From an uncultured Clostridia bacterium (GTDB taxonomy: Bacteria > Bacillota > Clostridia > Oscillospirales > Ruminococcaceae), in contig CAMWRN010000032.1 of the NCBI GenBank assembly GCA_947176675.1, positions 1 to 14,790 on the forward strand: 14,790 bases of DNA, given 5' to 3'. The notes below the pieces were generated by a model that was not told the DNA's origin, did no database searches, and saw only the letters and a program-made list of their open reading frames with translations. A program made the position numbers and the translations under genes. Positions 1 to 6,390 of this stretch are shown here, in pieces (the first letter of the stretch is position 1; the number at the start of each line of letters is the position of its first letter).

Positions 1-57
1 CTTTTAGGTCAGCCGTTTACAATTGAGAGCGAAAATAAACAATATGTTGAACTTTAG
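1..57 (+). CDS. 3' end of an unidentified upstream gene (partial)
   Basis: Frame 1 is open from the first base to a TAG at 55-57, giving 18 residues that end in KQYVEL. The other two plus frames hit stops within about 24 bases. A strong terminator follows at 164-202, as expected after the last gene of a transcription unit. The piece is too short to identify, and chance openness over 18 codons is quite possible. Confidence 0.3.
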   Translation, partial: LLGQPFTIESENKQYVEL

Positions 58-163
58 TTGACTTTCCGTAGGGAAACACCAACAAACCGCCAATTTAAGC
101 CATTTCCCAAAATGCTGAAATGGCAAAATCACAAAAATCAAGTAAAAACAAGCAGAAAGCACT

Positions 164-202
164 AATCCCCGACTACTGAAAAAAGTAGTCGGGGATTTTT
201 TT
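164..202 (+). terminator. Intrinsic terminator before the replication operon
   Basis: A perfect 14-bp stem (164-177 with 184-197, core TCCCCGACTACT) closes a 6-base loop and runs straight into a T tract (196-202). It separates whatever lies upstream from the operon that starts at 282. The flanking A-rich bases also give it some terminator character on the minus strand. Confidence 0.88.
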
Positions 203-228
203 GTTTGTTGAAAAAAATAAAAATAACG

Positions 229-260
229 AAAGCGTTCTGATGAAAGTCGGAACGCTTTTT
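229..260 (+). terminator. Second hairpin with T run just before the first operon gene; possible attenuator
   Basis: AAAGCGTTC (229-237) pairs with GAACGCTTT (250-258) around a 12-base loop, followed by TTTTT (256-260). It ends only 8 bases before the AGGAGG ribosome binding site (268-273) of the 282 gene. A terminator so close to a start codon suggests attenuation of the operon, or a relic of an upstream unit. No anti-terminator partner was found by eye. Confidence 0.45.
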
Positions 261-281
261 GTGTTTTAGGAGGAAAAATTT

Positions 282-656
282 ATGCACAAAAGCACAGAAA
301 CCGCTACTGAAAATCGGCAAAGCGGAATAGAAAAAATTGTCGAAATACTGAACAGCGATGTTATCATTTTCCCGAAAACCATTTTAAGGTGTGACGAGGT
401 TTACGAGGAAAGTAAGATGTTGTTCTCACTTATTTTCACACACTCTCTCCAAAATCACGCAGAGGATCGCAACATCTGTCTGACTGTTACCCAAGAGATG
501 AAAGCAATTCTGGGGGCTATGTCCGATGAAGATATACAGCTTAACTGCTGTTGCAAAAATAGCAAAGTCGGAGTAATCAAGTCGGAAGTGCTGTATCTCA
601 TAAACCACGGAAAAATTCACAAGTGTATTCGCGAAACAGGAAAGGGGGCGGTCTGA
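282..656 (+). CDS. Hypothetical protein, first gene of the replication operon
   Basis: A 124-residue protein that I do not recognise. ATG 282 is preceded by a strong AGGAGG (268-273) at normal spacing. The sequence has no signal peptide or membrane segment. It holds a CCC cysteine run (about residues 89-91) in a mixed alpha/beta-looking stretch and a polar N-terminus. Its TGA stop (654-656) is directly followed by the ATG of the next gene, so the two are probably translationally coupled; the SD of the next gene (AAAGGGGGCGG) lies inside this gene's last codons. Position beside a replication-initiator-like gene suggests an accessory role in replication or its control, but that is inference from place alone. 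Confidence 0.7.
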   Translation: MHKSTETATENRQSGIEKIVEILNSDVIIFPKTILRCDEVYEESKMLFSLIFTHSLQNHAEDRNICLTVTQEMKAILGAMSDEDIQLNCCCKNSKVGVIKSEVLYLINHGKIHKCIRETGKGAV

Positions 657-1871
657 ATGGCAGCTTACAATCTCTCGGCGGTAATCCAGCTTCTCAACCC
701 CGACAACACTATCTCGGCGCACCGTATGTTGGCTCACGCAATCGGTATGACCGAAACTATTATTTATTCCGCTCTCATTTCCAAGCAGACCTATTACTCC
801 CAAAAAGGTATGCTCCTTGAGGGCGGCTGGTTTTTCTCCACGTCTTACGACTTGCAGGAAAGCACAACGTTCGGCATTAAGGCGCAGCGAACGGCGATAA
901 AGCACCTTATCGAACACGGAATGATTGAAAGCGAGTACAAGGGCTTACCCGCAAAACGGTATTTCAAGGTCGTGGACGATACCGAAAACCTTATGCGCCT
1001 TATAGACGAGGGTACTGTCATTGCACAGGGCATTGTCAATAACTCTAAAGAAAAAATCTCCGAAAAATCGCAGAGCCGAAGCGGTAAGCCGTCGGAAAAA
1101 GCTGTACATACTGACACATCAGCCATAGAGCCAAAGGCTGTTTCTTGTTCTGACCCTGCGGATATTCCTTGTTCTTACCCCAAGGCAGTAACAAGAGACT
1201 GCCCTGCGGACACCAAAACCAAAGATAATATAAAACCTAAGAAATTTAATCGTGAGATAAATCGATCTATCAATCGATCTGACAAATCGGGAAATCGGCA
1301 AAATACCCCAAGTGTTGAAAATGTTAAAAAGACTGACAGACAGAATTACAAGCCGATGAAATTTACGGAGGTTATGAAAAGTCTCGGACTTGACTGGTAT
1401 GACTTGACGGCAAACGAGCCGAAGTCTGAAAAGCATTTTGAATACTGGGACGAAACCGACAGGAAAACGCAGAAATGTAAAATACCTTATTCGTTGAAAA
1501 ACGACAAGCGGAATATGAAAGCCGCTTTACGTTATCTTTGCGCCTACAGCTATTATTTCAGCGAGAACAGGGACGAACAGCGGCGAGCCTTATGGGAAAC
1601 TATGATATGCTCCATTGCCGAAATGGTGGAGTATGACAGCGCAAGAGTAAACGGCAAACAGGTTATGTACTATGAAATTATCGACCGTCTGAATGACATT
1701 GTATCTCAATCGTATATTTCCGAATGCTTTGTCAGCTTTGAGGACGAGTGGACTAAGATTGTTTCCGAAAAAGAAATAACGCACCCGAAAGCATATATGA
1801 AATCCTGCTTGTGGAATTGGATATGCGATTATGAGTTTGAGGAATACAACGACATAGCGAAATGGAGGTAA
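657..1871 (+). CDS. Winged-helix replication-initiator-like protein
   Basis: A 404-residue cytoplasmic protein. Residues about 20-112 form a winged-helix DNA-binding domain of the sort found in plasmid and phage replication initiators and DnaD-like replisome organisers: a helix starting HRMLAHAIGM, then WFFSTSYDL, a recognition-helix region, and HLIEHGMIES. Residues about 125-235 are a polar, low-complexity linker rich in K, S, N and R. Residues about 236-404 are a helical C-terminal domain ending with a THPKAYMKSCLWN motif, similar to the C-terminus of many RepA_N/DUF6017-type proteins. It starts at ATG 657 right on the stop of the previous gene and ends in TAA. Role by inference: recognises the origin and helps load the replisome. 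Periodic AATCG repeats in the linker coding region may be the origin itself. It could instead be a phage-type replisome organiser. Confidence 0.72.
   Translation: MAAYNLSAVIQLLNPDNTISAHRMLAHAIGMTETIIYSALISKQTYYSQKGMLLEGGWFFSTSYDLQESTTFGIKAQRTAIKHLIEHGMIESEYKGLPAKRYFKVVDDTENLMRLIDEGTVIAQGIVNNSKEKISEKSQSRSGKPSEKAVHTDTSAIEPKAVSCSDPADIPCSYPKAVTRDCPADTKTKDNIKPKKFNREINRSINRSDKSGNRQNTPSVENVKKTDRQNYKPMKFTEVMKSLGLDWYDLTANEPKSEKHFEYWDETDRKTQKCKIPYSLKNDKRNMKAALRYLCAYSYYFSENRDEQRRALWETMICSIAEMVEYDSARVNGKQVMYYEIIDRLNDIVSQSYISECFVSFEDEWTKIVSEKEITHPKAYMKSCLWNWICDYEFEEYNDIAKWR
1248..1297 (+). repeat. Iteron-like AATCG repeats inside the rep-like gene
   Basis: AATCG occurs at 1248, 1260, 1272, 1285 and 1293, spaced 12, 12, 13 and 8 bases; two copies extend to AATCGATCT. 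They lie in the stretch encoding the low-complexity linker. In RepA_N plasmids such as pAD1 and pSK41 the origin lies within the rep coding sequence, so these may be initiator-binding iterons. Confidence 0.45.
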
Positions 1872-1950
1872 CCGGCTTTGAACAGGCAAAGAGCTCCGCC
1901 CCGATCTGACAGAGGCAGAAAACTATAAAAAACGAAAGGATTTTGAATTT

Positions 1951-2514
1951 ATGAATTACGCCGAAAAACAAAAAGCAGAGATCGCGACCGTTTCACCGAG
2001 GACGATAAAAATAAATTTATCGGACGAGGACGTTAAACGGCTGTACGAAAAAGCGGCGGGAGCGTCTATTACTCCCGAAGAGCTTATTGAAAATTTCATA
2101 GCGGACCTTGTGTGCGGTACTCACACAAACGGCTCTGATGAAAGACAGCGCGCCGAGGAATGGTTTGAGAGATGTTGGTTTTCTCTTGATTACTACGGCT
2201 CTTTTCTCGCATATCTCGTGAAAAACAGCGAATACAGTTATTTCGCCGAACAGCAAAAAATCATTTCCGAATGTAAGGACGAATTGTCGGAGCTTGACAT
2301 TTCCGAGTATGACAGCGAGGAAGAATATGACGAGGAAAAGGAATACATCACAAGGCGTTTGGAACAAGCGAACGAGGAAATAAAAGAGATGTTTGACGAA
2401 TACTGCAAACACGGCGAAAATCCCGAAACCATAGAGCAGGAAACCAAGCGTATCTCGATATATCGGGACGGCTTGAAAAATGCTCTTGCTCACGAAAAAG
2501 AAAGGACGGTCTGA
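1951..2514 (+). CDS. Hypothetical acidic protein with possible N-terminal RHH-like segment
   Basis: A 187-residue protein preceded by GAAAGGA (1933-1939) before ATG 1951. Residues 18-55 (TIKINLSDEDVKRLYEKAAG onwards) read as a beta strand followed by two helices, as in ribbon-helix-helix proteins. Residues about 85-187 are highly charged, mostly acidic helix (SEYDSEEEYDEEKEYI), probably a coiled coil. No catalytic motif or membrane segment is visible. It ends with TGA at 2512-2514, three bases before the next start, whose SD (AAAGGACGG) is inside its last codons. Between rep-like and mobilization genes it may be a copy-control or DNA-binding accessory protein; this is inference from context. 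Confidence 0.68.
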   Translation: MNYAEKQKAEIATVSPRTIKINLSDEDVKRLYEKAAGASITPEELIENFIADLVCGTHTNGSDERQRAEEWFERCWFSLDYYGSFLAYLVKNSEYSYFAEQQKIISECKDELSELDISEYDSEEEYDEEKEYITRRLEQANEEIKEMFDEYCKHGENPETIEQETKRISIYRDGLKNALAHEKERTV

Positions 2515-2517
2515 ATT

Positions 2518-2856
2518 ATGAATTACAGGAATTTTAATAACCCCGCTTCAAGAGAAAGCGGAGAAGAAACCGAAAAGAAGCAGGAGGCGTTTACATACGG
2601 AACGCCCGAAAGCGGAAAGAGCTTCGGTGCAAATTACGAAGATGTCTGCGCCGCTCTTGATAATGAATTTGATATGTTTACTAAAGTCGCTGAAATTCTT
2701 GCAAGGCAGGAATACAAAAAAAGAAGATTTTACAGTTTTCTCAAAAAAGCAATTTACGCATTTTCCGCTGTTTTGTTTTTTTCGGGAATTATCGTTTTTG
2801 CTAAAATCCGAAAATCGGACAAAGGCGGGAAATCGAAAAAAACAAAAAATCAGTAG
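2518..2856 (+). CDS. Small single-pass membrane protein
   Basis: A 112-residue protein. Residues 1-75 are soluble and charged. One hydrophobic helix (about 79-97, AIYAFSAVLFFSGIIVFAK) is followed by a very basic tail (RKSDKGGKSKKTKN). The positive charges after the helix suggest that both the tail position and the topology follow the positive-inside rule, with the tail in the cytoplasm. It is coupled to the upstream gene (three-base gap) and its TAG stop overlaps the AGGAGG of the next gene. I do not recognise a family. A membrane-bound accessory to replication or transfer is possible, but nothing in the sequence proves it. Confidence 0.65.
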   Translation: MNYRNFNNPASRESGEETEKKQEAFTYGTPESGKSFGANYEDVCAALDNEFDMFTKVAEILARQEYKKRRFYSFLKKAIYAFSAVLFFSGIIVFAKIRKSDKGGKSKKTKNQ

Positions 2857-2866
2857 GAGGTCTGCC

Positions 2867-3082
2867 GTGGAAAATTTGAAACTGGACGAAATCGAAAAAC
2901 TTCCGCGGGACTATCTGACAGTTAAAGAAGCCGCCGCCGTAATGGGAATAGCTTGCAGTACGCTGTATAAAAATTATCGGCAAATGCCCTTTCCCGTTTT
3001 AAGGGCGGGGCGAAGCTACAGAATACCTAAAAAGCCGTTTGTAGAGTATATGCGAACAGGGCGCACCGCCAATGACCGCTGA
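2867..3082 (+). CDS. Excisionase/MerR-like helix-turn-helix protein (GTG start)
   Basis: A 71-residue protein starting at GTG 2867, chosen because AGGAGG (2855-2860) lies six bases upstream and overlaps the stop of the previous gene; a longer frame from ATG 2627 would overlap that gene in another frame and is not credible. Residues 16-62 are a compact HTH_17/excisionase-type domain: YLTVKEAAAVMGIACSTLYK, then a loop and PVLRAGRSYRIPKKPFVEYM. Such proteins act as recombination directionality factors for tyrosine integrases or as small regulators. The integrase in this window is 6.5 kb away, so a role as its excisionase is plausible but unproven; control of the neighbouring mobilization genes is an equal possibility. 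It ends in TGA. Confidence 0.8.
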   Translation: MENLKLDEIEKLPRDYLTVKEAAAVMGIACSTLYKNYRQMPFPVLRAGRSYRIPKKPFVEYMRTGRTANDR

Positions 3083-3253
3083 AATGCGGTTTTGGCAAGT
3101 CTGAAAGCCGTTTTGCGGGTGGTCGGGAGGGAAAGCGGCTTGTAGGACAGCAAGCGCAGAAAAGTAATATTACTTTTCAAAACGGACGTTAAAAACCGCC
3201 GTTTTTTAGGGATAAATCCCTAAGACCCTAATTTTACAGAAAGGAAAATTTAT
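3083..3253 (+). other. Candidate oriT region upstream of mobC
   Basis: A 171-base gap between the HTH gene and mobC holds four dyads: GCTTG/CAAGC (3138-3142 with 3151-3155), a 20-bp perfect palindrome with core AAAAGTAATATTACTTTT (3159-3178), AAAACGG/CCGTTTT around 3179-3205, and TTAGGGAT-AA-ATCCCTAA (3206-3223). Relaxase genes of this type usually sit just downstream of their origin of transfer, and such origins are built of inverted repeats beside the nic site. I cannot place the nic site. The mobC SD (GAAAGGA) is at the right edge. Confidence 0.5.
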
Positions 3254-3604
3254 ATGCCAGCAAGAGATACAACTAAGCAGAAACTTGTGTATTTTTCTCC
3301 CGATGAATGGCAAACAGTATGCGAACGTGCCGCTGCTCTTAATCAGAGGACAGGGACGTATATTCGCAGAATTGCTGTTCGGGGATCTGTCAAAAGCTTT
3401 GATATGAAGCAGTTTAACCACCTCATAATGTCGTTCAATCGTATCGGTAACGAGATAAATCAAATCGTCCGAGTTGCAAACAGCACGAAATCCATTTACG
3501 CCAAAGACCTTGAAGATATGAAAAAATCCTTTGAGGACTTGCGGACGGTTTTTGCAAATTATCTTCTGCCGATAAAATCTCTGGATATTGTGAAAGGCGA
3601 TTAA
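3254..3604 (+). CDS. mobC: MobC-family mobilization protein
   Basis: A 116-residue relaxosome accessory protein. Residues about 8-45 fit a ribbon-helix-helix DNA-binding fold (KLVYFSPDEWQTVCERAA). Residues 55-77 carry the MobC signature (HLIMSFNRIGNEINQIVRVA). MobC proteins bind the origin of transfer and help the relaxase melt and nick it. The start at ATG 3254 has GAAAGGA upstream. Its TAA stop is immediately followed by the ATG of the relaxase gene, so the two are coupled. The palindrome-rich region on its 5' side is the expected binding target and may also let it repress its own operon. Length and motif are typical of the family. Confidence 0.9.
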   Translation: MPARDTTKQKLVYFSPDEWQTVCERAAALNQRTGTYIRRIAVRGSVKSFDMKQFNHLIMSFNRIGNEINQIVRVANSTKSIYAKDLEDMKKSFEDLRTVFANYLLPIKSLDIVKGD

Positions 3605-5068
3605 ATGGCAGTTATAAAACATATCGCAATCCACCAATCGCCGCTGAAACTTATTCGGTATATTCTCAATGGTGACAAAACCGATGAAATGCGTTTTGCC
3701 ACAGGATTACAAGTTACTCCGAATGTTGCGGCGGCGTATATGGAGATGTCCGCAAACTTTGAGAATTTTTCGGGAGAACGGTTTTATAAAAAATCGCTTA
3801 ACCGAAAAAATCTCGGTGATAATGAAACTCTCCAAAAAGAAAAAATCAGACTGCACCATTATATTCAATCTTTTAAGTCTAACGAAGTCACGCCCGAAGA
3901 AGCTCACAGGATAGGTGTGGAATGGGCGAAAAAGGTTTTTGGAGAAAATCATCAGGTGTTGGTTACTACTCATACTAATTGTAAGCATATCCATAATCAC
4001 TTTGCGGTAGCCGCATATGACCTTGACGGTAAAGCGTGGTACGACAATAAGGAAACGCTGGAACGCTGCCGTGACATTTCCGATAAAATATGTAAGGCAC
4101 ACGGACTAAGCGTTATTGAAAAGCCGCGGTACCGCGCAAATCACAAATATGCCGACTGGCTTGCGAGGCAAAAAAACGTTTCTTGGAAAACACGGCTTTG
4201 TGACGATATTGATAAACTGGTTTTGCGGGAAGATGTAAAATCCGTTAAAGATTTAGCGGAGCAATTGAGAGAAAAAGGCTATGCCGTAACTCTCAAAAAA
4301 TATCTCTCAATCAAGGCGGCGAGAAATCGAAAGGCTGTCAGAAGTTTGCGTTTAGGGGACGGTTACGGTATCGAGGAACTCCAATACCGTATAGAAAACA
4401 AGGACAGAGAAATCAGCTTGTCGGCTGTTGCAAGGTATCAGGGTATTCAGCGCGAGTATGCTATGTGCTTGCGTGAACTGCAAATTACGGTATACCGAAA
4501 GGAGGAAAATTCTCACAATGTCACATATGGGGAGCTTCGCAGAAATGCCGAGCTTCTTACATACTTATGCAGCAACAATATTCATTCCGATGAAGATTTT
4601 CGGAATACGGTCAATGCCGCAGCGGAGAAATCCGACAAACTGAAAAAATTACGTGACGGTCTGTTTGCCGAAATCGAACAGGAGGAAAAAATCCTGCAAG
4701 ACGGCGCGAGGTTTGTGGAGCTTAATAAAATAAAAATGCCGACCGCAGACCAGCTTGACGAACTGGCGGGACTAAGTTATCTTGCAAAATACAATTTACG
4801 GTCCTCGGAGGATATAACTGCTCACGGCAAAACCCTTGAAAAGCTGAAAACGGAATTATCCGACGCGGAAAAAAATTTTGAAGCCTCCGTAACCGAAAAA
4901 CGGCATGCGGCTGAAAATTACAAAACCTACTTGCGGCAAATGCAGAGCGATTACGATTACGTTCTTGAAAAGCTGAAACGGGAACGGGAGGAAATCAGGA
5001 TCGCTGAACAGGATTTGCAAACAGAGCAGGAGCAAGCGGTACAAACAAATCAAAAATACTACCGATAG
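3605..5068 (+). CDS. MOBP-type relaxase (MobA/VirD2-like)
   Basis: A 487-residue relaxase. Residues 1-~150 form the nuclease domain: Tyr19 in LIRYILNG is the likely nicking tyrosine, HHYIQSFKSNEVTPEEA (84-100) is motif II, and the metal-binding histidines are in THTNCKHIHNHF (H123, H128, H130). Residues about 170-480 are largely helical and charged, with coiled-coil character towards the C-terminus (EKLKREREEIRIAEQDLQ). It would nick oriT, stay joined to the 5' end, and lead the strand out through the conjugation machinery of another element, since no type IV secretion genes lie here. It is coupled to mobC (TAA then ATG) and ends with TAG. All motifs needed for activity appear present. Confidence 0.92.
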   Translation: MAVIKHIAIHQSPLKLIRYILNGDKTDEMRFATGLQVTPNVAAAYMEMSANFENFSGERFYKKSLNRKNLGDNETLQKEKIRLHHYIQSFKSNEVTPEEAHRIGVEWAKKVFGENHQVLVTTHTNCKHIHNHFAVAAYDLDGKAWYDNKETLERCRDISDKICKAHGLSVIEKPRYRANHKYADWLARQKNVSWKTRLCDDIDKLVLREDVKSVKDLAEQLREKGYAVTLKKYLSIKAARNRKAVRSLRLGDGYGIEELQYRIENKDREISLSAVARYQGIQREYAMCLRELQITVYRKEENSHNVTYGELRRNAELLTYLCSNNIHSDEDFRNTVNAAAEKSDKLKKLRDGLFAEIEQEEKILQDGARFVELNKIKMPTADQLDELAGLSYLAKYNLRSSEDITAHGKTLEKLKTELSDAEKNFEASVTEKRHAAENYKTYLRQMQSDYDYVLEKLKREREEIRIAEQDLQTEQEQAVQTNQKYYR

Positions 5069-5082
5069 AAAGGAATTTTAAA

Positions 5083-5631
5083 ATGGGAAAAGTAACTTTG
5101 ATAACAGGCAGCGGGAAAAGCGGAAAGTCAAGGTGGGCTGTGTCCTGCTTTGACTGCTGTAACAACATTCAGTACCTATGCACTTCTCCAAAGCTTGATA
5201 AAAGCACTATGGAAAGGATCGTATACAACGAGAGCAGTCACAACGTCTGCTGGGACTTGAGGTGCAATTTCAGATTTGACGCTCCTCCCGACGATCTGTC
5301 CGATTATAATAATTTCATAATCGACAGTATAAGCGACTTGGCGGCACGAACATTTTATTATGATTTGAAAATTCTCGGCTTCTCGGAAATTTACGGAATT
5401 GAGGAACGGACGGAGCAATTCATTCATCAGGCATTGGAATTTGTGAGGAAGATAAAAACCTCAGGCGGCAACGCTGTTGTCATTACCAACGAGGCGGGCT
5501 TTCTGCAAAATATGAAAGACGATGAAACGGCAGTATACAAAAATGTGTTGTGTACCCTTAATCAGCGTATTGCCGCTCTTGCAGACGAGGTGTATTTCTC
5601 TGTCAGCGGCATACAGTTTAAAATCAAGTAG
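5083..5631 (+). CDS. CobU-like P-loop NTPase, probably not a full cobalamin enzyme
   Basis: A 182-residue protein with SD GAAAGGA before ATG 5083. It resembles CobU (adenosylcobinamide kinase / adenosylcobinamide-phosphate guanylyltransferase) along its whole length: P-loop GSGKSGKSRWA (9-19), YLCTSPKLD (31-39), VVITNEAGF (about 149-157, CobU has a TNEVG motif) and a C-terminal NQRIAALADEVYFSVSGIQF ending in KIK. Length matches CobU (about 180). By eye, the histidine that CobU guanylylates (His46 in Salmonella, in an RIQHH context) aligns with the Tyr48-Asn49 pair after RI at 45-46, so guanylyl transfer is probably lost. No cobalamin genes are nearby; it sits between the relaxase and a membrane protein. 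It may be a co-opted nucleotide-binding accessory of mobilization. The family assignment is fairly sure; the role is open. Confidence 0.82.
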   Translation: MGKVTLITGSGKSGKSRWAVSCFDCCNNIQYLCTSPKLDKSTMERIVYNESSHNVCWDLRCNFRFDAPPDDLSDYNNFIIDSISDLAARTFYYDLKILGFSEIYGIEERTEQFIHQALEFVRKIKTSGGNAVVITNEAGFLQNMKDDETAVYKNVLCTLNQRIAALADEVYFSVSGIQFKIK

Positions 5632-5644
5632 GAGGGAAACGGTT

Positions 5645-5989
5645 ATGTCTAATTCGTGTGCAACAATAATAGCTTTCTGTATAGCGTTAATAATGTTTGT
5701 CTGCCTTGCCGCTCCGTATTATCAAAACCATATGGAACAGAAAGAGGCTGACGTTCAGATCACAAGCGGGATTATTTCCAATATGACAGCCGAAACCGAT
5801 GACGGCAGCGGCAAACTTGAAACGGTCTACACCATTTATATCCGCGGCAGTTATGTATATGACGAAGAAGAACGGACAGGCGAACGGAGCTTGACGGTCC
5901 CGCTTGAATTTTTTATGCGCTTTGAGACTGGAGACTTTGTTTCCGAGGAAGAACTAAAAAGCGTATCGGATTTTTCCGATACGCCGTAA
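5645..5989 (+). CDS. Small membrane-anchored protein of unknown function
   Basis: A 114-residue protein. ATG 5645 is chosen because AGGAGGG (5630-5636) overlaps the previous stop; a longer frame from 5522 would run through the CobU-like gene. Residues 5-26 (CATIIAFCIALIMFVCLAAP) are one hydrophobic helix, a signal anchor without a clear cleavage site. The rest is an extracytoplasmic beta-rich domain (VQITSGIISNM, LETVYTIYIRGSYVY, SLTVPLEFF). I do not recognise the family. The final codons contain a perfect hairpin that terminates the convergent gene on the other strand. Last gene of the mob operon. Confidence 0.68.
   Translation: MSNSCATIIAFCIALIMFVCLAAPYYQNHMEQKEADVQITSGIISNMTAETDDGSGKLETVYTIYIRGSYVYDEEERTGERSLTVPLEFFMRFETGDFVSEEELKSVSDFSDTP
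5956..5984 (-). terminator. Minus-strand terminator embedded in the 3' end of the facing gene
   Basis: GCGTATCGGA (5961-5970) pairs perfectly with TCCGATACGC (5975-5984) over a 4-base loop. Read on the minus strand, the stem is followed by TTTTT (5960-5956), a standard intrinsic terminator about 9 bases after the stop of the 5993-6193 gene. On the plus strand there is no T run, so it works mainly leftward. It overlaps the last codons of the 5645-5989 gene. Confidence 0.75.
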
Positions 5990-5992
5990 AAA

Positions 5993-6193
5993 TTACTTTT
6001 CCGCATTGTCCTCATAATATTTCTCGATAACTTCTGCAATGTGCCGTTTAAGGTGCTGGGCGGGAGTTGTGCCGTTCTCGGTACAGATTTTCTTGAATAG
6101 CTCGGCGTCCTCCTTACGTATGAAGCAGGACACGGTTTTCATATTTTCCTTGTCCCATTTGCGGTTAGAAGCCTTTTTCTTTTCGGATACCAT
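5993..6193 (-). CDS. Small ribbon-helix-helix DNA-binding protein, likely autorepressor
   Basis: A 66-residue protein on the minus strand, starting at ATG 6193-6191 with SD AAAGGTGAT (6205-6197). The N-terminus is basic (MVSEKKKASNRKWDKEN). Residues 18-58 fit an Arc/MetJ-type ribbon-helix-helix: strand MKTVSCFIR, helix EDAELFKKICTENG, helix TPAQHLKRHIAEVIEKYY. It is divergent from the operon that starts at 6391, and the shared intergenic region holds two copies of a 14-bp dyad placed in the promoter spacers. This layout strongly suggests a repressor of itself and of the par operon. An orphan antitoxin is an alternative, but no toxin gene accompanies it. Terminated by the hairpin at 5984-5961. 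Confidence 0.82.
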   Translation of the reverse strand: MVSEKKKASNRKWDKENMKTVSCFIRKEDAELFKKICTENGTTPAQHLKRHIAEVIEKYYEDNAEK

Positions 6194-6228
6194 ATTATCA
6201 CCTTTGCAATGTAAATTTCTTTATTTTA

Positions 6229-6264
6229 AGTATATCATATACATCACACTATTGATAGTGCCAA
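6229..6264 (-). promoter_or_regulatory. Candidate promoter of the minus-strand RHH gene
   Basis: On the minus strand TTGGCA (6264-6259) lies 19 bases before TATGAT (6239-6234), and an overlapping TATACT (6234-6229) gives another -10. The spacing is long, so the exact boxes are uncertain. The first copy of the 14-bp operator lies between the boxes. Confidence 0.45.
6247..6260. promoter_or_regulatory. Operator copy 1, CACTATTGATAGTG
   Basis: A 14-bp dyad (CACTAT-TG-ATAGTG), identical to the copy at 6314-6327, located in the promoter of the minus-strand RHH gene. A repeated short dyad next to an RHH gene is the usual arrangement for dimer or tetramer binding. Confidence 0.75.
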
Positions 6265-6305
6265 AATTTACAAAAATTTCAGGATATTTTTGTCAGGAAA
6301 TACTA

Positions 6306-6334
6306 TTGACTGGCACTATTGATAGTGTTATACT
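6306..6334 (+). promoter_or_regulatory. Sigma-70-type promoter of the par operon
   Basis: TTGACT (6306-6311) and TATACT (6329-6334) are separated by exactly 17 bases, a near-consensus vegetative promoter. The spacer contains the second operator, so the repressor would exclude RNA polymerase. The transcript would start near 6341, 50 bases before the ATG of the first gene. Confidence 0.85.
6314..6327. promoter_or_regulatory. Operator copy 2, CACTATTGATAGTG
   Basis: An exact second copy of the 14-bp dyad, lying wholly within the -35/-10 spacer of the par operon promoter. Centre-to-centre distance from copy 1 is 67 bases, about 6.4 helical turns, so looping between bound repressors is possible. 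Confidence 0.78.
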
Positions 6335-6356
6335 GTTATTGTAAGCAAAAACAAAA

Positions 6357-6377
6357 AATTCCCCATTGGGGAACTGA
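6357..6377 (+). repeat. 21-bp repeat copy 1, core TTCCCCATTGGGGAA; parS-like candidate
   Basis: A 21-base sequence identical to 9104-9124, centred on a 15-bp palindrome (6359-6373). It lies in the leader of the par operon, between promoter and first gene; the other exact copy sits at the operon's end. As RNA it can fold to a 6-bp stem with a 3-base loop just before the SD AAAGGCGG (6377-6384). Confidence 0.7.
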
Positions 6378-6390
6378 AAGGCGGTCTGAA

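Noticed and set aside
1878..1928. A 16-residue leader ORF from TTG 1878 with GGAGGT upstream
   Set aside because: The SD-like bases are part of the last codons of the rep-like gene, the peptide is very short and there is no attenuator hairpin after it. Chance is enough.
2627..3082. A 151-residue version of the HTH protein starting at ATG 2627
   Set aside because: The first 80 residues are a shifted-frame shadow of the 2518-2856 gene. GTG 2867 has an ideal AGGAGG and yields a normal-length excisionase-like protein.
6319..6390. An upstream start at ATG 6319 for the first par-operon gene
   Set aside because: It lies within the -10 region and operator of the operon promoter, so it would not be on the transcript. 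ATG 6391 has a proper SD.
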